From: DASXYG01 sp036502625
GTDB lineage: Bacteria > Actinomycetota > Actinomycetes > Streptosporangiales > Streptosporangiaceae
DNA length: 64,000 nucleotides
NCBI GenBank assembly: GCA_036502625.1
Contig: DASXYG010000105.1
Location: 1 to 64,000, forward strand
Reading direction: 5' to 3'
The position numbers and the translations under genes are program-made. How positions within the stretch are numbered: position 1 is the stretch's first letter; every line of letters begins with the position of its first letter. Shown one piece after another: positions 19,220 through 26,159 of the stretch. The notes below the pieces were generated by a model. The model was given only the letters and a program-made list of their open reading frames with translations. It was not told where the DNA came from and did not search any database.

Positions 19220-19589
19220 GCCCGCCTCCCGGCATCGGCGGCCCGTCTTCGCAGCCGGGCGGGCTGGTGTGTGCGGTCCGTGCGCGCCGTTCCCGTGCCG
19301 GGGCGAGGGAGTCCGGTATCCACACGTGCCCGCCTCGGCCTTGGTGTGAGCCGCCGCGTTCCGGTCCAGGCCACGGGTTGGGGAGGTCGCGGGCCGCGGA
19401 CGCGGTGTCTTCGGGGCGGGCGCTCGGCGTTGGCGGTGAGCCGCCGCGTTCCCGACCTGGCCATGGGTTGGGGAGGTTGCGGGTCGCTCGCACGGTGTCT
19501 TGGGGGTGGGCGTTCGGCGGGGGCGGTGCGGCGCCGTGGGTGGGCGTTCGGTGGGCGTGTGCCGGGGCGGGTTGCGGGGGTTGGTGTTG
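19220..19589. other. Gap inside the Tad operon holding a 90-base duplication
   Basis: This 370-base gap separates tadB from tadC on the minus strand, in an operon whose other genes mostly abut or overlap. About half is a two-copy 90-base repeat. All minus-strand frames stay open or nearly so because of GC content, but none shows a recognisable domain. I see no clear terminator or promoter. Confidence 0.5.
19346..19525. repeat. Tandem duplication, 2 x 90 bases
   Basis: Unit 1 is 19346-19435 and unit 2 is 19436-19525, both starting GTGAGCCGCCGCGTTCC. They share GGGTTGGGGAGGT and ACGGTGTCTT-type blocks with scattered substitutions. The unit is exactly 30 codons, so a translated copy would keep frame; one minus-strand frame would give repeated LPNPWPG...ERGGS peptides. 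Confidence 0.85.
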
Positions 19590-20342
19590 TCACGATCGCT
19601 CCTCGGCGTTGGTGGCGAGGCGCCGGGTCCACAGGAGGCCGAGGGTGTCCAGGGCCACGCCGGCGGCGAGGCAGGCGAGGCCGTACGGCGTGCGGAGCAG
19701 GAAGGCGAGCGGGTTCGTGCCGAGGCCCGCGGCGAGGGCCAGCCCGACGACCGGCAGGCCGGCCAGGAGGCGGGCGCTGCTGCGGGCACCGGCGAGCTGC
19801 GCGGCGACCTCCGCGCGATGGGCGATGTCGGCCCGCAGGGTTTCGGTGAGGCGGTCGAGGACCGCGGCGAATCCCGTGCCCGTTTCCGCGCCGACGCGCC
19901 AGCAGGCGGCCAGCCCGGTGAGGCCGCCGAGGCCCGGTTCCGCGCCGAGCGCGGCTAACGCGGGCTCGACGTCGCCGCCGGACCGGGCGGCCGCGACCGC
20001 CGGGCCGAACCGGGCGCGGACATGCTCCGCGAGCTCGGACACGGCGCGGTCGAGCGCGTCGGCCGCCGTTCGGCCCGCGCGCAGCTCCGCCGCCATGCCC
20101 TGGCAGAGCTCCACGCACGCCAGCGCACAGGCGCGCCGATCCCGGCCTCGCGCCCCGAACCGCCGAATCCAGGCGAGCAGATTCGGCGTCCCCACTCTCG
20201 GGACTCGTCGGTTGGCGTGGGGACCCTCGGGGGTGGTGGGCGTGAGCGTGGTGCGGATGGCGATGAGGCGGCGTGGGGCGGGTGGGGCCATGAAGAGTGC
20301 GGTTGCCGCGGCGAGCAGCAAGGGGGCGGCTAGGAGGCTCAT
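19590..20342 (-). CDS. tadB: TadB-like type II secretion F-domain protein
   Basis: A 250-residue platform protein of the T2SS-F family. An N-terminal membrane helix (LLAAPLLLAAATALFMA) is followed by a cytoplasmic helical domain with GGDVEPALAAL and LAACWRVGAETG, then two C-terminal hydrophobic helices (LLAGLPVVGLALAAGLG and GLACLAAGVALDTLGLLW). ATG at 20342 overlaps the stop of tadA (ATGA), which fixes the start and shows translational coupling. It would form the inner-membrane base with TadC. Confidence 0.87.
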   Translation of the reverse strand: MSLLAAPLLLAAATALFMAPPAPRRLIAIRTTLTPTTPEGPHANRRVPRVGTPNLLAWIRRFGARGRDRRACALACVELCQGMAAELRAGRTAADALDRAVSELAEHVRARFGPAVAAARSGGDVEPALAALGAEPGLGGLTGLAACWRVGAETGTGFAAVLDRLTETLRADIAHRAEVAAQLAGARSSARLLAGLPVVGLALAAGLGTNPLAFLLRTPYGLACLAAGVALDTLGLLWTRRLATNAEERS

Positions 20343-21529
20343 GTGGGTCGCTCGCCGTTCCAGATGCCGAGGCGTGTTCGGAGCGCGGCCGCTCCTGTGC
20401 CGTAGCGGATCGCGCCGTCGCGGCCGAACGTTGCCGCGGGGAGAGCCGCTACCAGGCCGTCGGCGCCGCGGGTGAGGACGCAGATCTCGGCAACGCGGCG
20501 CAGGCCGTCGGGGCGGTCGCGGGTCAGGTGGACCACGACGTCGAGCGCGGCGGCGAGCTGGCTGTGGACGGCCTCGCGGCTGAGCCCGGCGGCGCAGGCC
20601 AGCGCCTCCAGCCGCGCGGGCACGTCGGTGGCGCGGTTGGCGTGGAGCGTGCCGCACCCGCCCTCGTGGCCGGTGTTCAAGGCGCTCAGGAGATCGACCA
20701 CCTCGTTTCCGCGCACCTCGCCGACGACGAGGCGGTCCGGCCGCATGCGCAGGGCCTGGCGTACGAGGTCGCGCAGGACGATCTCGCCGGCGCCCTCGAT
20801 GTTCGCCGGGCGGCTCTCCAGGCGGACGACATGGGGGTGGTGCGGGCGCAGCTCGGCTGAGTCTTCGACGAGGACCACGCGTTCGTCGGGGGCGGCCAGG
20901 GAGAGCAGGGCGGACAGCAGGGTGGTCTTGCCCGTGCCGGTGCCGCCGCTGACGATGAACGCGACCCGCGCGGCGATGAGCGCGGCCAGGAGGTCGGCGC
21001 CGCGGGCCGGGAGCCCGCCCGTCGCGACCAGCTCGGCGAGGGAGAAGACCCGGCGGCGCGGCATGCGTAACGACAGGCAGGTGCCCTCGGCGGCGACCGG
21101 GGGGAGCACGGCGTGCAGGCGGACGCCGTCGGGGAGGCGGGCGTCGACATACGGACTGGCGTCGTCGAGCCGGCGGCCGCCCAGGGAGGCGAGGCGCTGC
21201 GCGAGCCTCCGCACCTGCGCTTCGTCGGCGAACCTGACCTCGACGCGGCGCAGCCCGGCGCCGGCGTCGACCCAGACGTCGTCGGGGCGGTTGACGAGGA
21301 CGTCGGTGACCTCGGGGTCGCGGAGGTAGGCGTCGAGCGGGCCGGCGCCGGCGAGGTCGGCCCAGACGGTGCGGGCGATGGTGAGCAGTTCCTCATCGCC
21401 GAGGACACCGCCTTCCTGGCGGAGGGCGGCGGCGACGCGGGCCGGGGTCGGCGGGCGGCCCTCGCGGACCAGCCGGTTGCGGACCGCGTCGACGAGGCCG
21501 GGCGCGAGGCCGGTTCCGGTGGCGCTCAT
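20339..21529 (-). CDS. tadA: TadA/CpaF secretion ATPase
   Basis: A 396-residue hexameric ATPase of the VirB11/CpaF class that powers Tad pilus assembly. Walker A GGTGTGKT is at residues 195-202; the Asp box (VVLVEDSAEL), Walker B region (RLVVGEVRG) and His box (GCGTLHANRA) follow in order. The ATG at 21529 overlaps the stop of the CpaE-like gene (ATGA). A longer open frame upstream is only a shadow of that gene. It acts on the cytoplasmic face with TadB and TadC. Confidence 0.94.
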   Translation of the reverse strand: MSATGTGLAPGLVDAVRNRLVREGRPPTPARVAAALRQEGGVLGDEELLTIARTVWADLAGAGPLDAYLRDPEVTDVLVNRPDDVWVDAGAGLRRVEVRFADEAQVRRLAQRLASLGGRRLDDASPYVDARLPDGVRLHAVLPPVAAEGTCLSLRMPRRRVFSLAELVATGGLPARGADLLAALIAARVAFIVSGGTGTGKTTLLSALLSLAAPDERVVLVEDSAELRPHHPHVVRLESRPANIEGAGEIVLRDLVRQALRMRPDRLVVGEVRGNEVVDLLSALNTGHEGGCGTLHANRATDVPARLEALACAAGLSREAVHSQLAAALDVVVHLTRDRPDGLRRVAEICVLTRGADGLVAALPAATFGRDGAIRYGTGAAALRTRLGIWNGERPT

Positions 21530-22638
21530 GAGGCGGCCTCCAGCTCGGGCGCGCCGTTCGTACGCGGGTCGGCGAGGAACTCGCGGCAGAAGCGGGCGAT
21601 GGGGCCGTGGGCGGCCAGGCCGGGGGGTATTCCGGCGTCGAGCGAGGCGGCGAGTCCGGGTTCGTCGGCGATGCGCCCGGCGAAAGCGAGGCCCAGGGAG
21701 CCGGAGACGGTGTCGTCGACGATCTGGCCGTGGCCGGGCCGGGTGACGACACGGAGGTCGGTGGTGTGCCGCGCGAGGATCTTCGCCGTGGTGGCCGCGG
21801 CGGCGACGCCGCGGACCTCGCACGGCACGACGAGGAGCGTGACGTCGGCCAGGGTGAGGGCCTCGACGGCGGCGGGGGTCGCCTGGCGGGGGAGGTCGAC
21901 GACGACGAGTTCGGCGCCGCGGACGGCGGCGTTGAGCACGGCGCGCATCGCCGTTGCGGGGATGGCCGTGGTGTCGCCGCGGATGCACGACAGGGCGGCC
22001 AGGTGGTTCACCGACGGGAGGGCGCCGCGCAGCGCCGCCGCGCTCAGCCGCCCGCGGCGGCTGGTGAACTCGGGCCAGCGCGCGCCCTCGTTGCCCTCCA
22101 TGCCGAGGGTGAGGTCGACGCCGCCGCCGAGGGGGTCGGCGTCGACCAGGAGGACGGACTTTCCCGACTGGGCGGCGGTGACGGCCAGGCCCGCGGCGGT
22201 GACGGTGGCGCCCGCGCCGCCGCAGCCGCCGGCGACGCAGACCGTGAGCGGGTCTTTGGACGCGGGGGCGCCGGCTTCGGCGATCCAGGTGGTGAGCCAG
22301 GATTCGGCGTCGGGGAGCTCGAGGACGTCGGCGGCGCCGATCGCGACGGCCGTGCGATAGACGTCGCGTTCGCCGCGGCCGGTGGCCGGGACGACGATGA
22401 CGACGTTGGCGCGTTTCGGCGGCGCGACGGAGGCCAGGGCGTCGGCTCGGTCGACGCCGACGAGGATGAGCGGCGCGGTGCGCCATGATCGCCGGGCTTC
22501 GGAGATCTCGCGGGTGACGGCGAGCGGTGTGTCGGCGGCTGCGGCGAATCGGTTCAGGTCGTCTAGTAGGGCGTCGTCGGCGGTGAGGACGAGCGGCCGG
22601 GACGCGTGGACGGACGCGGCGGGTGCGTGGTCGGGCAC
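21526..22638 (-). CDS. ssd: CpaE/Ssd-like MinD-family protein
   Basis: A 370-residue protein of the septum-site-determining (Rv3660c Ssd) / CpaE group. An N-terminal receiver-like region is followed by a MinD/ParA-type ATPase fold. The deviant Walker A reads GGCGGAGAT (residues 137-145) and lacks the catalytic lysine; SVLLVDADPLGGG and ELVVVDLPR (Walker B) follow. GTG at 22638 is chosen because AGGAGG lies six bases upstream. It is the first gene of the Tad operon, and should place the secretion complex or influence septation. Confidence 0.87.
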   Translation of the reverse strand: MPDHAPAASVHASRPLVLTADDALLDDLNRFAAAADTPLAVTREISEARRSWRTAPLILVGVDRADALASVAPPKRANVVIVVPATGRGERDVYRTAVAIGAADVLELPDAESWLTTWIAEAGAPASKDPLTVCVAGGCGGAGATVTAAGLAVTAAQSGKSVLLVDADPLGGGVDLTLGMEGNEGARWPEFTSRRGRLSAAALRGALPSVNHLAALSCIRGDTTAIPATAMRAVLNAAVRGAELVVVDLPRQATPAAVEALTLADVTLLVVPCEVRGVAAAATTAKILARHTTDLRVVTRPGHGQIVDDTVSGSLGLAFAGRIADEPGLAASLDAGIPPGLAAHGPIARFCREFLADPRTNGAPELEAAS

Positions 22639-22708
22639 GGGAACCTCCTGGTCGGGAGATTCCACGGTGGATCAGGCCGCGCCGCGGCCGATAGACCCCA
22701 AAATCCAA

Positions 22709-22742
22709 CCTGTGGATAACCGCCCGAGAAGTTATCCACAGG
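22709..22742. promoter_or_regulatory. Inverted pair of perfect DnaA boxes
   Basis: CCTGTGGATAAC (22709-22720) and GTTATCCACAGG (22731-22742) form a perfect 12-bp inverted repeat with a 10-base spacer. Each arm contains an exact DnaA box TTATCCACA. The site is about 70 bases upstream of the start of the ssd-like gene, where a promoter would lie. A related TGTGGATAG is at 22932-22940. It could be a DnaA target or an operator for another protein. Confidence 0.55.
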
Positions 22743-23146
22743 ACAAGAATTCCCCCTCCCGCGGATCACTCCCCAGCAGGCAGGATGGAATTCAAGGGGT
22801 TCCCCCAACGCGCGGGCCGGATTGCGTTTCCGCAGTTCAGGCTGGTTTTGTACTGCCTTCGCGTCTTCTTCGTGGGGAATTGGGGTGGAAGTGGCGCATC
22901 CGTTCTGTGTTCGTGGCCATCACCCTGTGCCTGTGGATAGAGCGGTGGTTTCCGGGCCGTGCCCGCTTGGGGGTGACGCGCCCAAGCGCTGGAAGAAGTG
23001 CCCGGGGAGGCTCCATGCGTCAGCGGAGAAACCGCGTGCGGGCCGGTGAGCCGGGGGCCGTGCTTGGCGGTGAGGGGCATCTGAACGCCCGTGGGGAAGC
23101 GCTCTGCGGCTGACGGATGAGGGATCAGCGCGCGTACATGGGGGCT

Positions 23147-23395
23147 GGCGGAGGAGGGCGTCCGTACGGCTGTGGAAGCGGCTTGCGTTCTGGCTGGGGA
23201 GGGCCTGCACGCCTGTGGTTGTGGGCTTCCGTGCGCCTGCGGGGAAGGGGTGTGCGTCCGCAAGGGGGCGGGCGGAGGAGGGCGTCCGTACGGCTGCGGG
23301 AGCGGCTTGCGTTCTGGCCGGGGAGGGCCTGCACGCCCAGTGGTTGTGGGCTTCCGTGCGCCTGCGGGGAAGGGGTGTGCGTCCGCAGGGGGCTG
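23147..23395. repeat. Tandem duplication, 2 x ~124 bases
   Basis: Unit 1 is 23147-23270 and unit 2 is 23271-23395, each beginning GGCGGAGGAGGGCGTCCGTA and ending near GTGCGTCCGCA followed by G-rich sequence. Identity is high, with a handful of substitutions and one single-base insertion. It lies just downstream (minus strand) of the 6C RNA. Confidence 0.88.
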
Positions 23396-23506
23396 CCCGT
23401 TGGGGCCGGGAGGGGATACGTGGCGAGGGTTGTGGCCGCGGTTGGCGGGGGTTGTCCGAGGCTGGGGAGGGGTGGGGTGGTGGGTCTAGCTGGGGAAATG
23501 GGGGCA

Positions 23507-23603
23507 GACAGACGGCGACCCCCGCCGGGGGGGATAGCGGGGGTCGCCTGCGGGTCCGGCTCCGGGGGGGTAGAGCCGGACCCGTATCCGGAGAAAGTCT
23601 GTC
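23507..23603 (-). ncRNA. 6C small RNA (B11 / ncRv13660c type)
   Basis: On the minus strand two adjacent perfect hairpins occur. The first has an 11-bp stem (23573-23583 with 23552-23562) and loop TACCCCCCCG. The second has a 12-bp stem (23537-23548 with 23514-23525) and loop TATCCCCCCCG. Each loop holds seven cytosines after UA or UAU, the defining feature of the actinobacterial 6C RNA. An outer 7-bp stem GACAGAC/GTCTGTC (23597-23603 with 23507-23513) closes the pair. The location, between an ssd-like gene and an Rv3661-like phosphatase and antisense to the latter's direction, is the same as B11 in Mycobacterium tuberculosis. The exact 5' and 3' ends are not known; the transcript probably starts further right, in the AT-richer segment. 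Confidence 0.88.
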
Positions 23604-23644
23604 GTGCCGCGCCCTTGGCCGGTCTCCTTAGCCAACCATGGGCG

Positions 23645-23660
23645 CTTCTCAATAGAGAAG
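23645..23660. other. Small hairpin in the AT-rich divergent promoter region
   Basis: CTTCTC and GAGAAG form a 6-bp stem with an AATA loop. It lies in the AT-richer 23604-23710 segment that must contain promoters for both the 6C RNA (leftward) and the phosphatase gene (rightward). It may be part of either transcript's leader. Confidence 0.35.
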
Positions 23661-23710
23661 CAAACCTTCGGTACCTCAGTCTAGTGAGATACAACATATG
23701 CTGCCTGATC

Positions 23711-24514
23711 GTGGATAGTTCCGTCGACCATACGTCTTCAATCGGTGCAGTTTTTTTTGATCTCGACAAGACGATCATCGCGAAGTCGAGCGCTCTGGCG
23801 TTCGGTCGTCCGTTCTACCGCGGTGGCCTCATCAGCGCCCGGGACGTCCTCCGCAGCACATATGCGCAGATGATGTTCCGTGTGGCCGGTGCCGACCACG
23901 AGCGGATGGAGCGGATGCGACGTTACGTCTCCCAGTTGTGCACCGGCTGGAGTGTTCAGCAGGTTACCGCGATCGTCGGCGAGACGTTGCACACATTGAT
24001 CGATCCGTTCGTCTACACCGAGGCGCTGGAGCTCATCGCGGCGCACCGCGCGGCCGGGCGGGAGGTCGTGATCGTGAGCTCATCGGGTGCTGAGGTGGCC
24101 GAACCCATCGGGAGGCTCGTCGGGGCCGACCGGGTGATCGCCACCCGCATGGCCGTCGCCGACGGGCGGTACACCGGGCAGATCGATTTCTACGCGTACG
24201 GTCCGGGCAAGGCGGCGGCCATCCGCGAGCTCGCGGCGGCGTCGGGCTACCGGCTCGCCGACTGCTTCGCCTACAGCGACTCGATCACCGACCTGCCGAT
24301 GCTGGAGGCGGTCGGGCATCCGCACGCCGTCAACCCGGACCGCGCGCTGCGGCGGGTCTCCGAGGCGCGCGGGTGGCCGGTGCTGGAGTTCCGGTCGCCG
24401 ACACGGCCGGCGGGCCTGCGCCCCGTGCCGGTGCTCGCCGCGGCGGCGGCCGGGTGCGCGGTGGGCCTCGCGTGGTACGCCTCGCGCCGCAGGAGGACGA
24501 TCGGCGCCGTCTAG
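23711..24514 (+). CDS. HAD-IB phosphatase with C-terminal membrane anchor (Rv3661-like)
   Basis: A 267-residue HAD-superfamily subfamily IB hydrolase related to SerB and Rv3661. Motif I is FFDLDKT (nucleophile Asp17, Asp19), motif II is VIVSSSGAE, the lysine is in YGPGKAAAI and motif III is AYSDSITDLPML. A C-terminal hydrophobic segment (VLAAAAAGCAVGLAWYA) with an Arg-rich end suggests membrane tethering. The GTG at 23711 is the best-placed start; there is no strong ribosome site, so the start is uncertain. Motif I is encoded across a run of eight T (23751-23758). Relatives have been linked to lipid phosphate or glycerol-phosphate hydrolysis; the substrate is unknown here. Confidence 0.85.
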   Translation: MDSSVDHTSSIGAVFFDLDKTIIAKSSALAFGRPFYRGGLISARDVLRSTYAQMMFRVAGADHERMERMRRYVSQLCTGWSVQQVTAIVGETLHTLIDPFVYTEALELIAAHRAAGREVVIVSSSGAEVAEPIGRLVGADRVIATRMAVADGRYTGQIDFYAYGPGKAAAIRELAAASGYRLADCFAYSDSITDLPMLEAVGHPHAVNPDRALRRVSEARGWPVLEFRSPTRPAGLRPVPVLAAAAAGCAVGLAWYASRRRRTIGAV

Positions 24515-24649
24515 CCGGAACGCCCGCGCCGTAGGGGATCGCGGCGCCCGCCGTCGGCCATGACCAGCGCAGGCCCGTGATCAGGGGAAATCAATCCGCG
24601 CCGGGGGGTTCTCAAGCGGGCCGTTCCGTCGTACAAAGGTTTTACGGAA

Positions 24650-24802
24650 CTTCATGAGGTCCTAGCACGGCATCGAGAACCCACGCGCGACCAGCCGCGG
24701 GAGGCGTGTCGAGACAGGCTTGACCTGGTCCGACAAAACGTAGTTGCACGCTTGGTAACTCGATTGTCGTGTTGGCAACGGCGTCCCTTCGGGGGCGCCG
24801 TT
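24650..24802 (+). ncRNA. Probable Ms1-like RNA (RNA polymerase-binding sRNA)
   Basis: The 300-base gap between the Rv3661-like and Rv3662c-like genes is where mycobacteria carry Ms1 (MTS2823) and Streptomyces its homologue scr3559. The plus strand can form a long rod: CACG-ATCGAG (24666-24677) pairs with CTCGAT-CGTG (24759-24771), and inside it GACCAG (24689-24694) pairs with CTGGTC (24725-24730), leaving a large internal open region as in Ms1/6S. A GC hairpin (24777-24802) closes the 3' end. The segment is less GC-rich than its neighbours and has no gene. The 5' end is a guess; TTCTCA at 24609 and TACAAA at 24632 could be promoter elements. The call rests on synteny and foldability. Confidence 0.55.
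24777..24802. terminator. Hairpin terminator between Ms1-like RNA and Fic-like gene
   Basis: AACGGCG (24777-24783) pairs with CGCCGTT (24796-24802), extended by TCCC against G residues, around a TTC loop. It can end the plus-strand RNA and also the convergent Fic-like gene, whose stop is 14 bases to the right. Confidence 0.65.
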
Positions 24803-24815
24803 CGCTGTGCGGGGG

Positions 24816-25598
24816 TCAGCCCCGGAGCAGCGCCTCGCAGATAGCCGTCGACTCCCGCGCCCCGTCGGCCACGGCCTCGGCGCAGTGCCGGATCCAGGCG
24901 GCCACACCGTCGGCGGTGCCGGACGCATAGGCGCGCAGCGCGTCGGCGTACCCCTCGGCCAGGTTCGCGTGGCCGACCTCGATCGCGACCAGCGCCTTGG
25001 GGTCGAGGCCGCGGGAGATGAGCGTCATCCGCTCGGCGGCGCGCGCCACCACGCCGTCGCCCCACCCGAACGGCCGTACGGTCAGCAGCTCGCCGTGGAC
25101 GATGGCGGCGGCCACGACGGCCGGCGCCGTGGACCGCTCGGTGAGCGTCGTCGCGAGGGTGTCCAGCCGCGGGGCGATCGCCGCGGGCGGCGGCGGTGCG
25201 CCCAGGCCCAGCGGGTCGGACGCCTCCGCGGAGTCGCGCGGACGGCCGAGGGCGTCGGACGGCACGGCGTCGGCCGCGGCGAGGACGTGCAGCCGGGCCA
25301 GGACCTGGCGGGGCGCGCGGCCCCAGGTGTCGACCAGCCGCGCGAGCTCGCCGGTGACGCGCAGCGCGCCCTGCGCGACGGGGCCTGCCGTGCCGTCGCG
25401 CAGCGCTTCCAGGGACGTGTCGTCGCCTTCGAGCGCCGCGGACGCGCGTGCGCCGCGCAGGATGGACTCCGCCGACACCTCGCCGCCGCGGCGGCGCAGC
25501 ACCCGGTGGCCGAGCAGCCGGTCGACGGCCTGGCGCGCGTCGTCGACGGCGTCGGCGACGCCGGGCAGCTCCGTCAGCCTGACGAGTGGATCGCTCAC
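24816..25598 (-). CDS. Degenerate Fic/DOC-fold protein (Rv3662c-like)
   Basis: A 260-residue, mostly helical protein often annotated as an oxidoreductase in actinobacteria. The segment VRPFGWGDGVVAR (residues 174-186) aligns with the Fic motif HxFx(D/E)GNGRxxR, but the catalytic His is Arg175, Asn is Asp181 and the first Arg is Val183; only the last Arg remains. An S-x-x-x-E-G element (Ser53 to Gly58, SAALEG) resembles the inhibitory helix of Fic enzymes. It is therefore probably catalytically dead. GTG at 25598 follows GGGAGAC. Its position after the Ms1 region is conserved with mycobacteria. Confidence 0.75.
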   Translation of the reverse strand: MSDPLVRLTELPGVADAVDDARQAVDRLLGHRVLRRRGGEVSAESILRGARASAALEGDDTSLEALRDGTAGPVAQGALRVTGELARLVDTWGRAPRQVLARLHVLAAADAVPSDALGRPRDSAEASDPLGLGAPPPPAAIAPRLDTLATTLTERSTAPAVVAAAIVHGELLTVRPFGWGDGVVARAAERMTLISRGLDPKALVAIEVGHANLAEGYADALRAYASGTADGVAAWIRHCAEAVADGARESTAICEALLRG

Positions 25599-26159
25599 CG
25601 ATTCGTCTCCCGATTCCCTGGTCAGCGGCGTTCGCGGCCGCCGGCCCGTCTCGCGTTCGACGCGACCCTATGCGGTGGCGCGTACGGCGGGGACGTGCGG
25701 GTCGGCACGCGGCCGACAACTGGAGGGGAAAACGCGGTCCGATGGGCGGCGGCGGAATTCCAGAATTGACCATCCGGCGACGGTCACGTACCGCAACGGC
25801 GACCGCCCGAAAATGGTCTCCGGGTCCGTAATTCTGGCCACAGTTGTGACTGTCTGTAAAATACCTTCTGACAGGTGCCGCGACATTAGCACGCGGTCCC
25901 GTCGATACCTGGCTTGTCGCCTTCGGCGGCCCCAAGGTGACCGGTGTGGCGCACAATCGCCGAGAGCGGTCATCCCCTTCCGCTCAGCGTCGCTCACTCT
26001 TACGCTTAGTAGCCGACGGTGGCCGACGTGTTCGGGACCACAGCGGATGCGATTGGTGACGGTCCGGAGTTACCCGGACTCGACTTGTCGTCCCCCGGCC
26101 CGTACTGGTGAAGTGGTCTGACCGCCGCCATTGGCTATCGGAGAAGACGAGGAGCCCCA
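25599..26159. other. Gene-free upstream region of acsA
   Basis: A 560-base stretch, AT-richer from about 25750 to 25900. CCAGAATT (25760-25767) and AATTCTGG (25830-25837) form a distant 8-bp inverted repeat. A 109-codon minus-strand frame (25668-25997) shows no family features and ends in Arg/Pro-rich sequence. The region probably holds promoters for acsA and for the Fic-like gene. No RNA motif was recognised. Confidence 0.5.

Larger units (their letters stand above)
22639..23506. other. Long non-coding leader upstream of the Tad operon
   Basis: About 870 bases on the minus-strand path between the 6C RNA and the ssd-like gene. It holds an inverted pair of DnaA boxes close to the gene and a two-copy 124-base repeat near the RNA. 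Open frames here are Pro/Arg/His-rich, differ between the repeat copies (124 is not a multiple of three) and match nothing known. I see no credible gene. Confidence 0.6.

Noticed and set aside
18476..19789. A 437-codon TadC with a long N-terminal extension
   Set aside because: The extension is Pro/Thr/Arg-rich, includes the 90-base repeat and overlaps tadB in another frame; GTG at 19219 has a good GGAGG and begins with a membrane helix as expected.
19346..23395. A CRISPR array from the repeated units
   Set aside because: Only two copies each, units of 90 and 124 bases directly abutting without spacers, and no cas genes.
23507..23603. The twin hairpins as ordinary tandem terminators
   Set aside because: No gene ends here on either strand, the loops are C7 with UA before them, and an outer stem joins the two, which fits 6C RNA.
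23117..23700. Plus-strand coding frame through the repeat region into the HAD gene
   Set aside because: The two repeat copies are read in different frames and give Gly/Arg-rich sequence, and the frame crosses the 6C RNA hairpins. The HAD domain starts only near 23711.
25668..25997. A 109-codon minus-strand frame upstream of acsA
   Set aside because: No domain, no ribosome site and Arg/Pro-rich end; more likely a promoter region.
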